Assembly (NCBI RefSeq): GCF_000224145.3
Contig: NW_004190483.2
Location: 14,688 to 78,687, forward strand
Reading direction: 5' to 3'
From: Ciona intestinalis
Lineage: Eukaryota; Chordata; Ascidiacea; Phlebobranchia; Cionidae
Length of the DNA: 64,000 bases
Under the pieces are notes generated by a model, which saw nothing but the letters and a program-made list of their open reading frames with translations, was not told where the DNA came from and did no database searches. This document shows positions 31,352 through 44,255 of the stretch, piece by piece. The translations under genes and the position numbers were made by a program. How positions within the stretch are numbered: position 1 is the first letter of the stretch; each line of letters begins with the position of its first letter.

Positions 31352-34300
31352 TTAAGAATAATTAATCTTTGATAAAAACTTTGCGACGTCTAAGTCCTTC
31401 AGTGATACAGGTTTCGTCTAAAAAATAAAAACAAATTATAATTTTCATAGAAAAACTACTGATGATGGACAAAGTTACTGTCTGGATACTAAACTCATGG
31501 TCAGACAGTAAATAACTTTTATTTTACACAAGACACCACATTATATTTCACACAAATATACCAACCTTGCTCCTTCGCCTTTTATGTGAAGATTTTTTAA
31601 TTTTTGAAGTGTTTGAAGCACCGCTTGATTGGTCGGTTTGATCATGTGACAATTCGCTTGATTGGCTGGTTTGGTCATGTGATTTGACAGAAATCTTCTA
31701 AAAATATATTTGGTTTAGGTTTAATTTAAACCTAAAAAAATGTTTAATTATATTAAAGATATTTTTGCAAGCCATTGTCTCAACACTCCGATTGCTTGTT
31801 TACTTTGTTCACGCGTACAGCATTTAATGTGTTATTTCCAGAAACTTACTTTCGAGGATGTTTTTGTTTCATCTTCCTTCATTTTCACTTCAGGGAAAAC
31901 CCCACAACTGCTCCTAGAGTCGCCGGAATCGAGTTGGTTCGTTCGTCGTATAATAGGGGACGGGGTTCGCATGTGGAGGGGTGACGTCCCGAGTTTAGAT
32001 GGGGTGATAGGGATCGTTATTAGATTGATCCTCCTCTTCTTGTGATGGTGGGTCGCCATGGATACCTCGGAGCTACACGGACTTTCACAGGAGGGAGATA
32101 AAGATGAAGTGTCTTTATTATTCGGATATTTTATTTCCTCATTAAAGGAATTAGTTTTTGAGAGATTTTTTCGGACGCGATTTTTATCAGGCGTTTTAAA
32201 CACGACCTCTTCTACTGGTTGTGTGTGGTTAAGTCTTGCGGCTAAACCTGGAGAGCTTTGAACTTGACCTCCATGTACCAGGTTCAAAGCCTGGGTAAGC
32301 TCACTGTCGGACATGTTTAAAAGTTTGTCAATCTTTGACATCTTTCTTTTCTTCTTCTTCCTCGTAGCAACATCCGGATCTCTCTTCCTTTTCTTACCGA
32401 CCCCAACCCTCCCATTCTCCACATCAACTTCCTCTTTCTTCCTCTCATCCTCCGCAGGATTGGAGGACTCCTCTCCTCCCAGTGATGGAGGGGCGGGAAG
32501 AATAACTTCATCCTCAGATGTTCCTTCCACAATTTGGAGTTCATCTGACGACACGCTCCTCTCAAAATCTTCTTCATCTTTTATAAAGTTAATGTTAGGA
32601 GGACTCAATGCATCGGTATGGGTGGCATGCCTATCAGGTGCTATATGTGTTGGTAGATTGCCATCTATTGCATAGCCATCAATCATGGGGTAGTGCCCAC
32701 CGTTACGTGACCGATCCCCTTCACCATCTATCGAAGTTTCATGTTTCAACGTAGTGTCCGAACATTCCTCTTCATGATCCACAGCCAAACAATCCTCATC
32801 CACACTTGGCAGATCCAAGATACTTCCACAAGACACATCTTCATCAGTGTTAACAATAACTTCCTTAAAAAGTTTCTTTTTTGAAACCTTCTTCCTCTTT
32901 TTCTTCTTTTTTTTCCCGGCCCGTCCCTTACTTTCTTCAGGATATTTCTTCATGAACCCTCTTTTCATTGCAACCCAGTTCTTCGTAGTCATCTGCATCG
33001 CTCTCTGCTCATCGTAACGATCAATATTCATCATCACTTCTTTCATAACCCTGCTACAAAGTTTCCTCCCAAGATTATAAAATAAATTACGAGGATCTGT
33101 CTCATCTTTTTCCTGTAACTTGACTCTCAAACTTTTCTTCTGTTTATATTTCTCACTTACACCATTATGAATACTTGGTGTTTCAACCACCCCTCCCAAT
33201 GAGTTACACGGAGGTTGTGGGGAGAATAATTGAACTAATGAAGGAGTTGAAGTCAACCAACGTTTCTCATCATCAAGTTCAAAACGTCTTGCTTTGTTTA
33301 AAGCAGGATCTTTCCCAACATCGTCAACTCGATTTTCAGGATGATTTTGTAAATCCTGAGAAGAAATGTCTGTTTCTGACTCGGATAATTCAACTTTCAT
33401 GCAATCTTCGAGTTGAACCGAGCAGATCCTTTCCTTAAATGAGTTGTTTGAATCTCTGACGGTCTTCCTATCATCTTCAGGAGTCTTCCCAGCATCTTTA
33501 GAAGATCCAAGAGTCTTCCCAACATCTTTAGAAGATCCAAGAGTCCTCCCAACATCTTTAGAAGACCCAGGAGTCTTCCAAACACCTCCAGAGGATCCAG
33601 TATTCATCTCAACAGACCTGGAAGAGATTTTCACCGGAATTCCAGAAGATCCCAGGACAGAAGGAAGAAGTAAGGGAGAACCAGCGCTGTTTATTTCCTC
33701 GGGTCTGAACAACAAATAAAAATATTTTAAATGAATTAAAACATAGACAGTATATTACCCCAACACCCATAGATTTAAACCAGAGTTGGCCTGTTACCCC
33801 AACATTGTAAATTCACATTTTAAAACTAAATAAAAACTTACTTAAAGTGTGGTTGTGCTGGGTCGTTTGTACTTGGAGAAGGTTCTGTGAAACATAAATG
33901 TAAACATTTACATTATAAATACAGATATCAAGATGGCAGTTATTGAGTATAGACTCATTATACTATAGCAGATGTTTCACCAATGATAAATTATTCATCC
34001 AAACTTACTTTGAACTTGGTAGAAAGCTGAAGAATTGCTTGGATTGAAAGTTGCAGCAAGAGACCTGGAAAATATATTAACTTAATGTAAGATACAAATA
34101 CAGGTGATTAGGATTCTATTTTTTATTATTATGACTAACAGATTGTGTATTTTTTTAAGGTAAATAAAAGTATTAATACCATTGTGTTGATCTACATTAT
34201 AATATTCACCTGACGTGATTCTTTGACGGGGTGTGGACAGGAGTTGATTGGCCTAAAATAAAAAAATAGACAAATTAAAAATGAGTTTTGAATATTAGAT

Positions 34301-37300
34301 ATTTATTGTGCAGTCTTATGTAAAGCAGTTTGAACAGTTGTAACACATTGTGCATTTTACACTATATATACCAACATATAACGAAAATATATATATGAAG
34401 CAACACAAATTTTGCGCACAAATATATAAATCATCATAATGTACATTCAACAAATTCAACATCTATAAGAAGTAGCAAACATCATACATGCTAGCATCAG
34501 TAGCATGTATATTACAGTGTGTACACTAACATGTTATAAATCCAACATACAGTTATGAAGTATCAAAAACATCCAACTTACCAGATGCAGGCTTCGGAAG
34601 TAATTTTCTGCAAAACAAAAATAAATAAATTCTTAACTTTAAGTAGACTGTGGCATTGCCACTAAAAGTTTGTATACGACAGAACTACTTAAAAAAAAAC
34701 CTAATAATATTTAAATACATGCCTGTATTTGTTTTTGTATTGAGGTCTCACTGTAACATTTGGTAAAACTTGAATTACGGGTTCGATTTTGTCCGAAGTT
34801 TTATTCAACCATTCCTTCAATGTATCCGTAGCCTTGCTTGGCGCGTCACAATATTCCTTCGTTTGCGTTTCATCCAAGAATAAAAACAAACCATCGTTAG
34901 CGGAAATTGTTGTAAAACTTTCCGTTGCTGGCGTTGATGTGTTTGTTGTTTGATTCACCTCCTTCATTACCTGCGTGACCGATGTTTCGTTCAACAAACT
35001 TGTCAAGTCATCCCCGCTAACAACTTGCTGACAAATGTTTTTATAAAAAGTATCCTCGTTGTCAACCGTCGGGATCTCGTCGCCCAAAGTAGTTTGGTGG
35101 TACAAGTTCACCTCATTGTTAATAATTGGGGAGCTGGGCTCTTTCTGCACGGCATCTGTATTTTCTATTTCATTAAAACTTATTCCATTACTTTGCCCAT
35201 GTTTTACAACTTGTTGAGTTTCACTTTGCAATATTAAAGACATAGAAACAGTGGAGATATCTTCAGGAAGTTTATGTTCATGAACAATAGGGGCATGTTG
35301 CGACCGTGGAACCTTACTTGGGCTTTCAATGGCGCGCAAACCGTATCTTAAAGTTAATTTGCGCGGACTGCATTGTTGTGTGGTGGTAGCTTCTATTGAC
35401 TTGGTGCTTTGTAGACTAACAGCAGTCAATACATCCATACCATCATCATTATCATCACATAACATATCCATCAAAGAACTAACTTTGGAATCTCCTCCAT
35501 CACAACCATCAACCTCCAGATGGGCTGATGCTTTGAAGATGTTGCGATCACACAACTTTCTCTCACGTGATCCACTCTTCCTCTGCATCCCTGATTCCTG
35601 CATCCGGACCCTACTCCTGTCTTCCTTCCTCCCAGATCTGCTCCTCGTGTTTTTAGCGGGACTATCCTCTAAATTGTTGCTCCTGGACTTAATCGGAGTC
35701 TTTTGGTCAAATAGTCCTCCAGTATTGGATTTAAGAGAAAGAGGACTCTTTGCAACATCCAGTTTAAGAGGACTCTTCGGAACATCCTGTTTAGGAGGAC
35801 TCTTTATAACATCCTGTTTGAGCGGACTCTTTGCAACATCCAGTTTCTGAGGACTTTTTGCAACATCCAGTTTAAGAGGACTCTTCGCAACATCCTGTTT
35901 AAGAGGACTCTTTGCAACATCCTGTTTCAGAGGACTCTTCGCAACATCTAGTTTAAGAGGACTCTTTGCAACATCCTGTTTAAGAGGACTCTTCGCAACA
36001 TCCTGTTTAAGAGGACTCTTTGCAACATCCAGTTTAAGAGGACTCTTTCCAACATTCAGTTTAAGAGGACTTTTTGCAACATCCTGTTTAAGAGAACTCT
36101 TCCCACCATCCTGTTTCAGAGGACTCTTCGCAACATCTAGTTTAAGAGGACTCTTTGCAACATCCTGTTTAAGAGGACTCTTCGCAACATCCTGTTTAAG
36201 AGGACTCTTTGCAACATCCAGTTTATGAGGACTCTTCGCAACAACCTGTTTAAGAGGACTCTTTACAACATCCTGTTTAAGAGGACTCTTTACAACATCC
36301 TGTTTGAGCAGACTCTTTACAACATCCTGTTTAAGAGGACTCTTCCCAACATCCTGTTTAAGAGGACTCTTTTCAACATTCTGATTAAGAGGACTCTTTT
36401 CAACATCCAGTTCAATAGGACTCTTCCCAACATTCTGAATAAGAGGACTCTTTCCAACATCCTGTTTAAGAGGACTCTTCGCAACATCCTGTTTAAGAGG
36501 ACTCTTTGCAACATCCAGTTTATAAGGACTCTTCGCAACATCCTGTTTAAAAGGACTCTTTACAACATCCTGTTTAAGAGGACTCTTTACAACATCCTGT
36601 TTGAGCAGACTCTTTACAACATCCTGTTTAAGAGGACTCTTCCCAACATCCTGTTTAAGAGGACTCTTTTCAACATTCTGATTAAGAGGACTCTTTTCAA
36701 CATCCAGTTTAATAGGACTCTTCCCAACATTCTGAATAAGAGGACTCTTTCCAACATCCTGTTTATGAGGACTCTTCCCAACATCCTGTTTATGAGGACT
36801 CTCCCTAAGATCCTCTGCACTCAGCCCTAACTCATCTTTTTTTTCAGTCAATAAAGTCCCAGAAGATGTTTCAACATTCATGCTATTATTATATACAGAG
36901 ATGACATCATCACTTCTAGCTGCGACATCATCACTTTCTTCCATGACATCATCATTACCAGCTGTGACATCATCAATTTCTTTTGTGGCATCATCATTTT
37001 CTCCTGTGACATCATCATTTTCTTCTATGACATCATCACTTCTTGCTGTAACATCATCACTTTCTTCCATGACATCATCATTACCAGCTGTGACATCATC
37101 AATTTCTTTTGTGGCATCATCATTTTCTCCTGTGACATCATCACTTTTTGCTGTAACATCATCACTTTGCTTTGTGACATCATCATTTTCTTCTGTGACA
37201 TCATCATTTTCTTCTGTGACATCATCATTTTCTTCTATGACATCATCATTTTCTTCTATGACATCATCACTTCCAGCTGTGACATCATCATTCACTTCTG

Positions 37301-40300
37301 TGACATCATCATTTTCATCTGTGGCATCATCATTTGCTTCTATGACATCATCACTTCCTGCTGTGACATCATTACTTCCAGCTGTGACATCATCATTTGC
37401 TTCTGTGACATCATCATTTTCTTCTGTGGCATCATCATTACCAGCTGTGACATCATCATTTGCTTCTGTGACATCATCATTTTCTTCTGTGACATCATCA
37501 TTTTCTTCTATGACATCATCACTTCCTGCTGTGACATCATTACTTCCAGCTGTGACATCATCATTTGTTTCTGTGACATCATCATTTGCTTCTGTGACAT
37601 CATCATTTTCATCTGTGACATCATTATTACCAGCTGTGACATCATCATTTGATTCTGTGACATCATCACTTTGCGATGTCTTCATTACATCATCAGCAGT
37701 TTTAACGCTTTCTCCAAAACAATCACTACCGATTATTTTGTTCTCTGATGTCATAAGGTCATTTATGACATCTTTCCCATTTGATGATGATGTCATAGTA
37801 CGTTTAGTGACATCACTACCCATCCCACCCACAGTGTTCCCAGTTTCACTCCCCTTATCCACCAGTTCGCCGCCATCTTTGGTCCCAGTATCAAGTGTAA
37901 CATCCATGTTTGTTGGCTCCACTATTCCATCTTGTGTTCTTGGTTGATTGTTACCTGGTGTGTGTTTAACAACACTGGCTGTTAATAAATCAACAGTATC
38001 TGTTGTTTCAACATAAGTTGAATTTGTTGAATCCATATTTTCAACAACCCCTGCTGTTGTTTGTTGGTTTACGTTAATTGTTGTTTCCTCCGCGTTACTT
38101 CCACTCTCGAAGTTCAACGAGCTTAATCTCGACTCTGAAAATGAAATATAAAGTAATTTCCACCAAAATAATGTGTAATAATATTCCAGTTGGCCCATTA
38201 CCCCAACATTGTATATGCACATTCTATTCTATATGGGTAAGGTCCTACAGTGAGGCATGCCATGGGATCTGGGATTTAGACCAAAGTTGGCCCATGACCC
38301 CCAAATATACAATATTAGATTACTTTTAACGTGCTATCCTACAAGTACACCATGTATGCTCTGTATCAAATATTCCAAGTTATATTAAAATTTTACAGAC
38401 CACTTCTATGACATAGGCTAAAAACATTATGATGTCATAATCACCTGATCGTTGTGTCATACCCAACATTTGTTCAAGTTCATCTCCCAGTTCTAAATCA
38501 TCTATAGAGATACAATAAATTCATTAGAACAATATTTTTCAACTTTATGGTTCTTGGCCCTTACAGAGACACTTAACACCTGTGGCCCCCTGCTACATAA
38601 ATAAAATATCCTGCATTTGTATTCACATCTGTTATTTTATTCACCAGTTTGTAGCTTAACATGCAAAACAAGGCTATGAGCAGAGGTCTGTTTATTGCCC
38701 ATAACAAACCCAAATCAGCAAGAAACTCTTCTTACTAATTGGGGAACGACACATAACAACATTAGCTTTATGGGGGTTGGAGTAATGGGCCAACTCTAAC
38801 CTAAATCCCAGATCATTGACAAGGACCTCACCTCCATAGAATAAAATTAATATTGCAGAAAAAGATCTGACTTCTTATAAAACCACAACCCATTTAACCA
38901 GCATTCCCCCCTGTTGTTAAAATATGAATATTATGATAACAATAAACGAATACAAACCAGTGAATAACAAGGACTCAAGTGACATTTGCGCGATTAAATC
39001 TTGATTGGAACGCGTTTTATCCTGAACAAAATACTCATTATAATAAAGAATATGTTAAAATCTTGAATATCAAGGTTACAATTNNNNNNNNNNNNNNNNN
39101 NNNNNNNNNNNNNNNNNNNNNNNNNNNNNNNNNGATGTTTCACCAAGTCTACTCAGTCTTTTACAAGCACTGATGATGCCAACAGTTTTTAGCTATGTAA
39201 AAATCCTATTTATGAATATCCAAGTAAAATTACAGTTTTTGTATGTTGTATAATACCATATCATATCATACAATATATATTATCAATATGTAAAAGTACA
39301 ACTCTAACATCACACTTACAGCGTCAATGGTAAAATTGGAGGTTTGAGGTTGTGTTTGTCTGTAACATGAATATCATTATATATTTATGGAGTAATAACT
39401 GTGTATTACAAGGTAGATGCTACTAGGTGTATTGGGTCAATTCATAAGGTGATGGGGGCGGATTCCAGGGGGGTTTAAGGGACATCCCTTTTTAGTGAAA
39501 AAATAAGCATACATCATCCATGTTTCAAACTATTGTTGAGAATACAATTTGTAAATTCATACATCTTTTGCACCCCATTCATATCCCATTACACCAGATA
39601 TACGCCCTATAATTAACTACCGTTATATGCGAAATCAAACTTATTTGTAATGTTTAATGATTATTGCAACGCAGAAAATCCATAGTTGGCCTGCCCACCC
39701 TGCCACCCCAGGTTTGGTGCCTATTGTTATAACTTACTCAGTTTGTGCACATTTCTTCATATTGTTGAGTATTGTTGCCCCAACAACTGCCATAGTTTGT
39801 GAGTTGTCTGTTATGTTATGAAGTAGCTTGGCACTTTGCTGAAGAAAGAAACAAAGTTAATATTCTATTTTAAGTGGGTGAGGAATGACAGTTAGGCATG
39901 TCATGGGACCTCACCCATATAGAATCGTTCATCCATTTTGCCAGGATTTCAATTCTTGGTAAACATGATTTGCCTTGTAGCAACAACAGCAGAATATTGG
40001 AAACATAAACTTTAAATCTAACCGAATACCTCTTCCTGATTGGTTGATTGGTCACGGTCCCTTCTCTCAGAATCAGTCAACCGTTTCGGCTTTTTTTGAG
40101 TCTTTCGTCGTCTGTTTTGGTCTGTGATGTCACAAAGTGGTTTATGACGGATAATATTACATATGGTGAAAACATTGGCGACAAACTTTATAAAACACAG
40201 GGGAGGCAGGGATAGTTAGACACACAATCCTGTGAAACAAAATCTAATTATTGGTTGTAATGTTTACTGATTTATGCAGTGTGGAAATTTCCAGGGTTAG

Positions 40301-42486
40301 CCTGCCCACCCTGCCACCCCAGTTTTGGTGCCTATGGGTAGAGAATCCTTGCTTATCCAACTAATAGTGATTATTTTCCCACAAATTATGATTGGTGACT
40401 TGTATACAATACTAACAAACATTTAAGTTATTTTATTGATGTAACTGACCATTGGTTGTTGGCTGTTGTTGTGGTTCATCTGGTTTAGGGGTGGTTGGTC
40501 TTTTCTTACTGGTGGCTGCAAATAATTTAAAGTGTCAACAAAACAATAACATTGAATCGGTTGCACTACTTTTTACGGGTGTTTTTATAAGTTAAGTTGT
40601 ATTTGACCGACACTTCAGTATTTTGTATAGTTGGTAATATATAGGTCAAGTTGTGAATAAATAAACAACAAACAGCACAAACCAAATAAATTCCTTTTCC
40701 TCACAGGTCGTACACTGTATTCATCAGGACTACATTGTACAATGTTGGTGGATCCTGGGTAAAAATAAACAAAATTAATCAGTTTTATATGTTTGTATCC
40801 ATACTAAGTTGAATATAAAAATACACTTTTACACCATATACACTAATGCTTATATTAAATATATCATATATTAAAGCAAGGTTCAACAATAATTGGCAAA
40901 TCCCAACTTTCCATACACTACAACAACAGGTTTTAATTTTTCTGCCCCACGGTTTAAAACAGTTGCCGGTTCTGGCCTTAATGTTAACACATATGATGTC
41001 TTGTTATATAATAGACGTAACGTCGTCCTTTAAAATCATAAACAATTGCCAGAAGATTTCTTTCACACTTATAATACACCTGGCAGCAACAACATATATT
41101 TAATAATCCAAACTTAACCAACTTCTTTGATTTCCTTTGTTTCCCTCCTTGCCCACCAAGCAAGCCACTTGGTAAACCCTGGATAAACAATCAGGTTTAT
41201 TTAACATATAAACCTAAGTGTGTAATTTGTAAAATCTGGGTATTTTATGAAACATAGGGAACCTCATTGATTAATGTGGTGAATGTAATATACTTTGGCT
41301 CTGTTTGTTTGTATAGACACCTAACAGCAGGGTAAAAATATGCTATCCTTAAAACTGGGGTACTAAATACATAATATAACCCCTGTTTCAAAAGTTAGGG
41401 TGAAATGACATCCCAGCCACCCCTAACTTTACGCCTATGGCTAAGGTGACTCCCAAATCTCCCTAATGCTATATATACAACAAAAGTAATAAAGTCTGTT
41501 TAAAACGTTGGTTAACCTAAACACAAACTCACTTAAACGAAGACACAGCTTTTTCTAATTGATCCCACATCTTCGTTAAATGTTTTTCTTCACTTGTTCT
41601 CCCACGTTTCGACTTAAAACAATCTCTCTCACATTCTTTCATCGCATGATAATCATCAAGGATTGTTGAAAGTGTCTTCCCACCAATGGTTAGTATAGAG
41701 AGGCAACTCGATGAAATACCTATGTGTGTATAACAATGGTGTTCTTATTTATACTCATGCTTATATCAACGCTATCAACGCTTATTTTTTTTCATGGCAA
41801 GACAACTCAGTGTGTTATAACACTGGTGGCTTAGTGAATGGATGTAGCTTGATTATCCTCGCATGGCGGGGCAACGACAGTTTCATTATAACATGGGTGT
41901 TCTGTTTTATACACCTCGTGCCCACGGGTTACCACGTATGTAACTTTGTAGGTGAATGAATGTAACTTATTTATCCTCGCATGACGGGCCAAATGACAAA
42001 ATATGAAATGACCAAACCTTCTGTGATATAAGGAGCAACTTCAGTGAGGTGCGAACTTTCATGAAGGAATGAATTGAAAGTTTGTGAACAATTCTCCTCA
42101 GCCAAGTAACCTGGATGGAAAAGATCTTTATTTTATCAAAAGATATCTACAATATACAAACACTGGTGATACCAAACTCTTTCGAATCTTATATTTAAAT
42201 GTGGTTTTAAAATTGAACTCACATATTGTCATTAAGCAGAAAAATGTCTTTTATAATTTTGGCCAACCACATATTACATATTATTTATATTACACATTGA
42301 TTGTGTATTAAAACACGGCTTTACTAAACGTAGCAAAATATTTAAGTATTTTAGAATACGATAACAAAGCCATATTAACATAGAATACCGAAGATACGGT
42401 AACTACGGTTAAACAACATTCAATCGCATTAAAACTAAAACTAAATTACCTAAAACGAGTCGGGCAACATCACTGTTGAGAAGCAT
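31352..42486 (-). CDS. NPAT: NPAT-like histone-gene co-activator with giant repeat exon
   Basis: The N-terminus MLLNSDVARLVLG, then YLAEENCSQTFNSFL, is the NPAT LisH region. Exons: 42486-42450, 42110-42018, 41719-41533, 41178-41123 (donor uncertain), 40754-40683, 40515-40450, 40121-40030, 39838-39738, 39359-39320, 39021-38958, 38501-38445, 38134-34723, 34607-34582, 34252-34210, 34064-34009, 33884-33842, 33704-31850, 31697-31566, 31417-31352. This makes about 2165 residues against about 1430 in human; the excess lies in two repeat arrays of the 3.4-kb exon. The 1.86-kb exon is acidic/basic and Lys-rich. The C-terminus reads KDLDVAKFLSKINYS. NPAT nucleates histone locus bodies and is a cyclin E-CDK2 substrate that drives S-phase histone transcription. 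Phases fit throughout, except that the 41178/40754 junction needs a weak donor. The intron after 34723 starts with GC. A 50-N gap lies in one intron. Confidence 0.88.
35741..36808 (-). repeat. KSPLKQDVA protein repeat array in NPAT (about 40 units)
   Basis: About forty 27-bp units each encode nine residues of the form KSPLKQDVA or KSPLKLDVA, roughly NPAT residues 730-1085. Most units contain S-P-x-K, the full CDK phosphorylation consensus. Two blocks of eleven units (297 bp) repeat almost exactly, sharing the same variant order (LIQNVG, then LDVE, then LNQNVE), which shows a recent segmental duplication. A few units have lost the motif (KSLLKQ, KSSLKQ). Confidence 0.95.
36900..37672 (-). repeat. 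NDDVTEE/DDVTAGN heptad-like repeat array in NPAT
   Basis: Mostly 21-bp units built on TGACATCATCA (plus strand) encode seven-residue repeats such as ENDDVTE, GNDDVTA and ANDDVTE, about residues 443-700 of NPAT. The array is strongly acidic and likely disordered. Larger blocks recur (for example the order TAGSNDVTAGSDDVIE twice), so it has grown by unequal exchange. It adjoins the KSP array in the same exon. Confidence 0.93.
38188..38305. repeat. Dispersed repeat B copy, NPAT intron
   Basis: A typical family B copy: GTTGGCCCATTACCCCAAC, ATTCTATTCTATATGGGTAA, GGTCCTACAGTGAGGCATGC, GGGATTTAGACCAAAGTTGG. The GTTGGCCCAT motif occurs at both ends. Another copy lies at 38770-38832. Confidence 0.55.
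39084..39133. other. Assembly gap of 50 N
   Basis: Fifty consecutive N in an NPAT intron, just upstream of the exon at 39021-38958. The real size is unknown, and a small missing exon cannot be excluded, although the flanking exon phases already match. Confidence 0.99.
40174..40335. mobile_element. Second copy of the GGCGCCAAAC MITE, NPAT intron
   Basis: Reverse-orientation homologue of the element at 1231-1393: left end ATTGGCGACAAAC, shared interior ACACAGGGGAGGCAGGGATA and CCTGCCCACCCTGCCACCCC, right end GTTTTGGTGCCTAT. Confidence 0.6.
40530..40615. mobile_element. Small MITE-like element (AAGTGTC ends), NPAT intron
   Basis: About 86 bp with AAGTGTCAACAAAACAATAA at one end and ATTTGACCGACACTT at the other; AAGTGTC/GACACTT are inverted. 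A second copy is at 56809-56890 in the SDR16C gene, and a decayed right end is near 52770. Confidence 0.55.
41820..41995 (+). mobile_element. SINE tail fragments, NPAT intron 3
   Basis: Two partial tail units: TCCTCGCATGGCGGGGCAAC, GGTGTTCTGTTTTATACACC and TGAATGTAACTTATTTATCC. The body and head are missing. Confidence 0.6.
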
Positions 42487-44255
42487 TCTCTGCAATCTTA
42501 TGCTCAATAATTCTAACTCAATTAATTAATTAATAAATTGTAACAATATTTTTCGCGAACGTCGCTTCTTCGCGTTTGTTGTCCTCGTCACACCCGAGTG
42601 ATTCCATACTTTCTTTTTCCCGCCACTAGATTTGTCGAAACAACTTTTGCCGAAACAGATTTTGAAAAATCATTTTTTTTCGGATCAAATTTTCGGAATA
42701 TTTTATTTTTAATAAAAAGTTTAAAAACTTTATTTTATCACAAACAATACGGTTGAAACTGGCTTTGTAGTTTTACAGGATTAAGTTTATTATATTTATT
42801 CTTGCGTAATTATATTGTACAAATGGTTGCTAATATTGCTGCTACATTCGGACCCCTTTAAAACATAAAGTACCGCATGTACCGCTTGTACAGNNNNNNN
42901 NNNNNNNNNNNNNNNNNNNNNNNNNNNNNNNNNNNNNNNNNNNNNNNNNNNNNNNNNNNNNNNNNNNNNNNNNNNNNNNNNNNNNNNNNNNNNNNNNNNN
43001 NNNNNNNNNNNNNNNNNNNNNNNNNNNNNNNNNNNNNNNNNNNNNNNNNNNNNNNNNNNNNNNNNNNNNNNNNNNNNNNNNNNNNNNNNNNNNNNNNNNN
43101 NNNNNNNNNNNNNNNNNNNNNNNNNNNNNNNNNNNNNNNNNNNNNNNNNNNNNNNNNNNNNNNNNNNNNNNNNNNNNNNNNNNNNNNNNNNNNNNNNNNN
43201 NNNNNNNNNNNNNNNNNNNNNNNNNNNNNNNNNNNNNNNNNNNNNNNNNNNNNNNNNNNNNNNNNNNNNNNNNNNNNNNNNNNNNNNNNNNNNNNNNNNN
43301 NNNNNNNNNNNNNNNNNNNNNNNNNNNNNNNNNNNNNNNNNNNNNNNNNNNNNNNNNNNNNNNNNNNNNNNNNNNNNNNNNNNNNNNNNNNNNGTATCTC
43401 ACGACTTCCATAGACCGTTGTTAATTGTTTAAAACACAATCAGGATATTTGGATATTATGAGCTAAAAGTGCCCCGTCTACCCCCACAGTACTATATTAA
43501 AAGGATATAATGAGACATCACAGTGACGAAACAATAATGGGCGATAAACACGCTATGTTTTAGTGGATTATACGTTTATATAATGAAACAAACACCCTAA
43601 TACTTTACATGGCAAGCCTATATTACAAGAAAATCGGCTACTGCAAATTGAAGGAATGAATGATTGGTTGTAACTTATTAATTCCACGTGGCCGAAAAAC
43701 GACAATCGTTATAACACGGGAGTTCTGTTTCATACACCTCGTGCCTGCTTACAAGTTTAGCAAGATTACTAAACGGATAATGACGTATCAACGAATAGTT
43801 TTACTCGATAAAGACAACACGATCTAAATACTCAACACACGCGATTCATTTCAAAGTTAGTAGGACCAGACATCGTTCTAGTTGGGCTGAGGGATACCTG
43901 CAAAACATATAATCATTGCAATCTAACAATAAACTGATGGTATGTGCAAACCAAGACATGTGCCAATGTTTTCAAAGTAGTTTAACAGAACCTTCTGTAT
44001 AAACCAAAAATAAAATGTTTTTTTACACTTGGGGTACTTTGCATTAAAACTAATATTTGCAACCTAAAAATGTAATTTCTATTTTGCTCTCTTGTTGCTA
44101 AGATATGGAGATGCTAATCAGTCTACTTTTTATTTATTTACTGGGGTACTGTTTGAATTTGGTAGACAAACGTCATTACGATTTACGAATTCCTTTTTTT
44201 GGCTGCAAAATAACCCCCTTTTTTGTGTAGTGCAGTTATAACTAGTTTGCTTATA
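42487..44255. promoter_or_regulatory. Divergent upstream region of NPAT (-) and IAP gene (+), with gap
   Basis: The two start codons face away from each other across 1.77 kb. 500 N (42894-43393) hide part of it. A SINE tail fragment lies at about 43675-43760. Just before the IAP ATG, a pyrimidine tract ends in TTTTGTGTAG at 44230, a plausible 5'-UTR or spliced-leader acceptor 26 bases upstream of the start. Confidence 0.4.
42894..43393. other. Assembly gap of 500 N
   Basis: Exactly 500 N, probably an arbitrary gap size. Reading frames that run through it are meaningless. Confidence 0.99.

Noticed and set aside
36225-37947. Long plus-strand frames of 201 and 355 codons, plus a 161-codon frame, across the repeats
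   Set aside because: Antisense shadows of the two NPAT repeat arrays; periodic DNA leaves several frames open.
40984-41190. 68-codon minus frame continuing past the NPAT exon at 41178
   Set aside because: Beyond the exon it enters a repeated block (TCTTTCACACTTATAATACA, also near 5525) and is intronic; the exon end itself remains uncertain.
42842-43439. Frames of 178-193 codons across the 500-N gap
   Set aside because: They consist almost entirely of N; no real sequence supports them.
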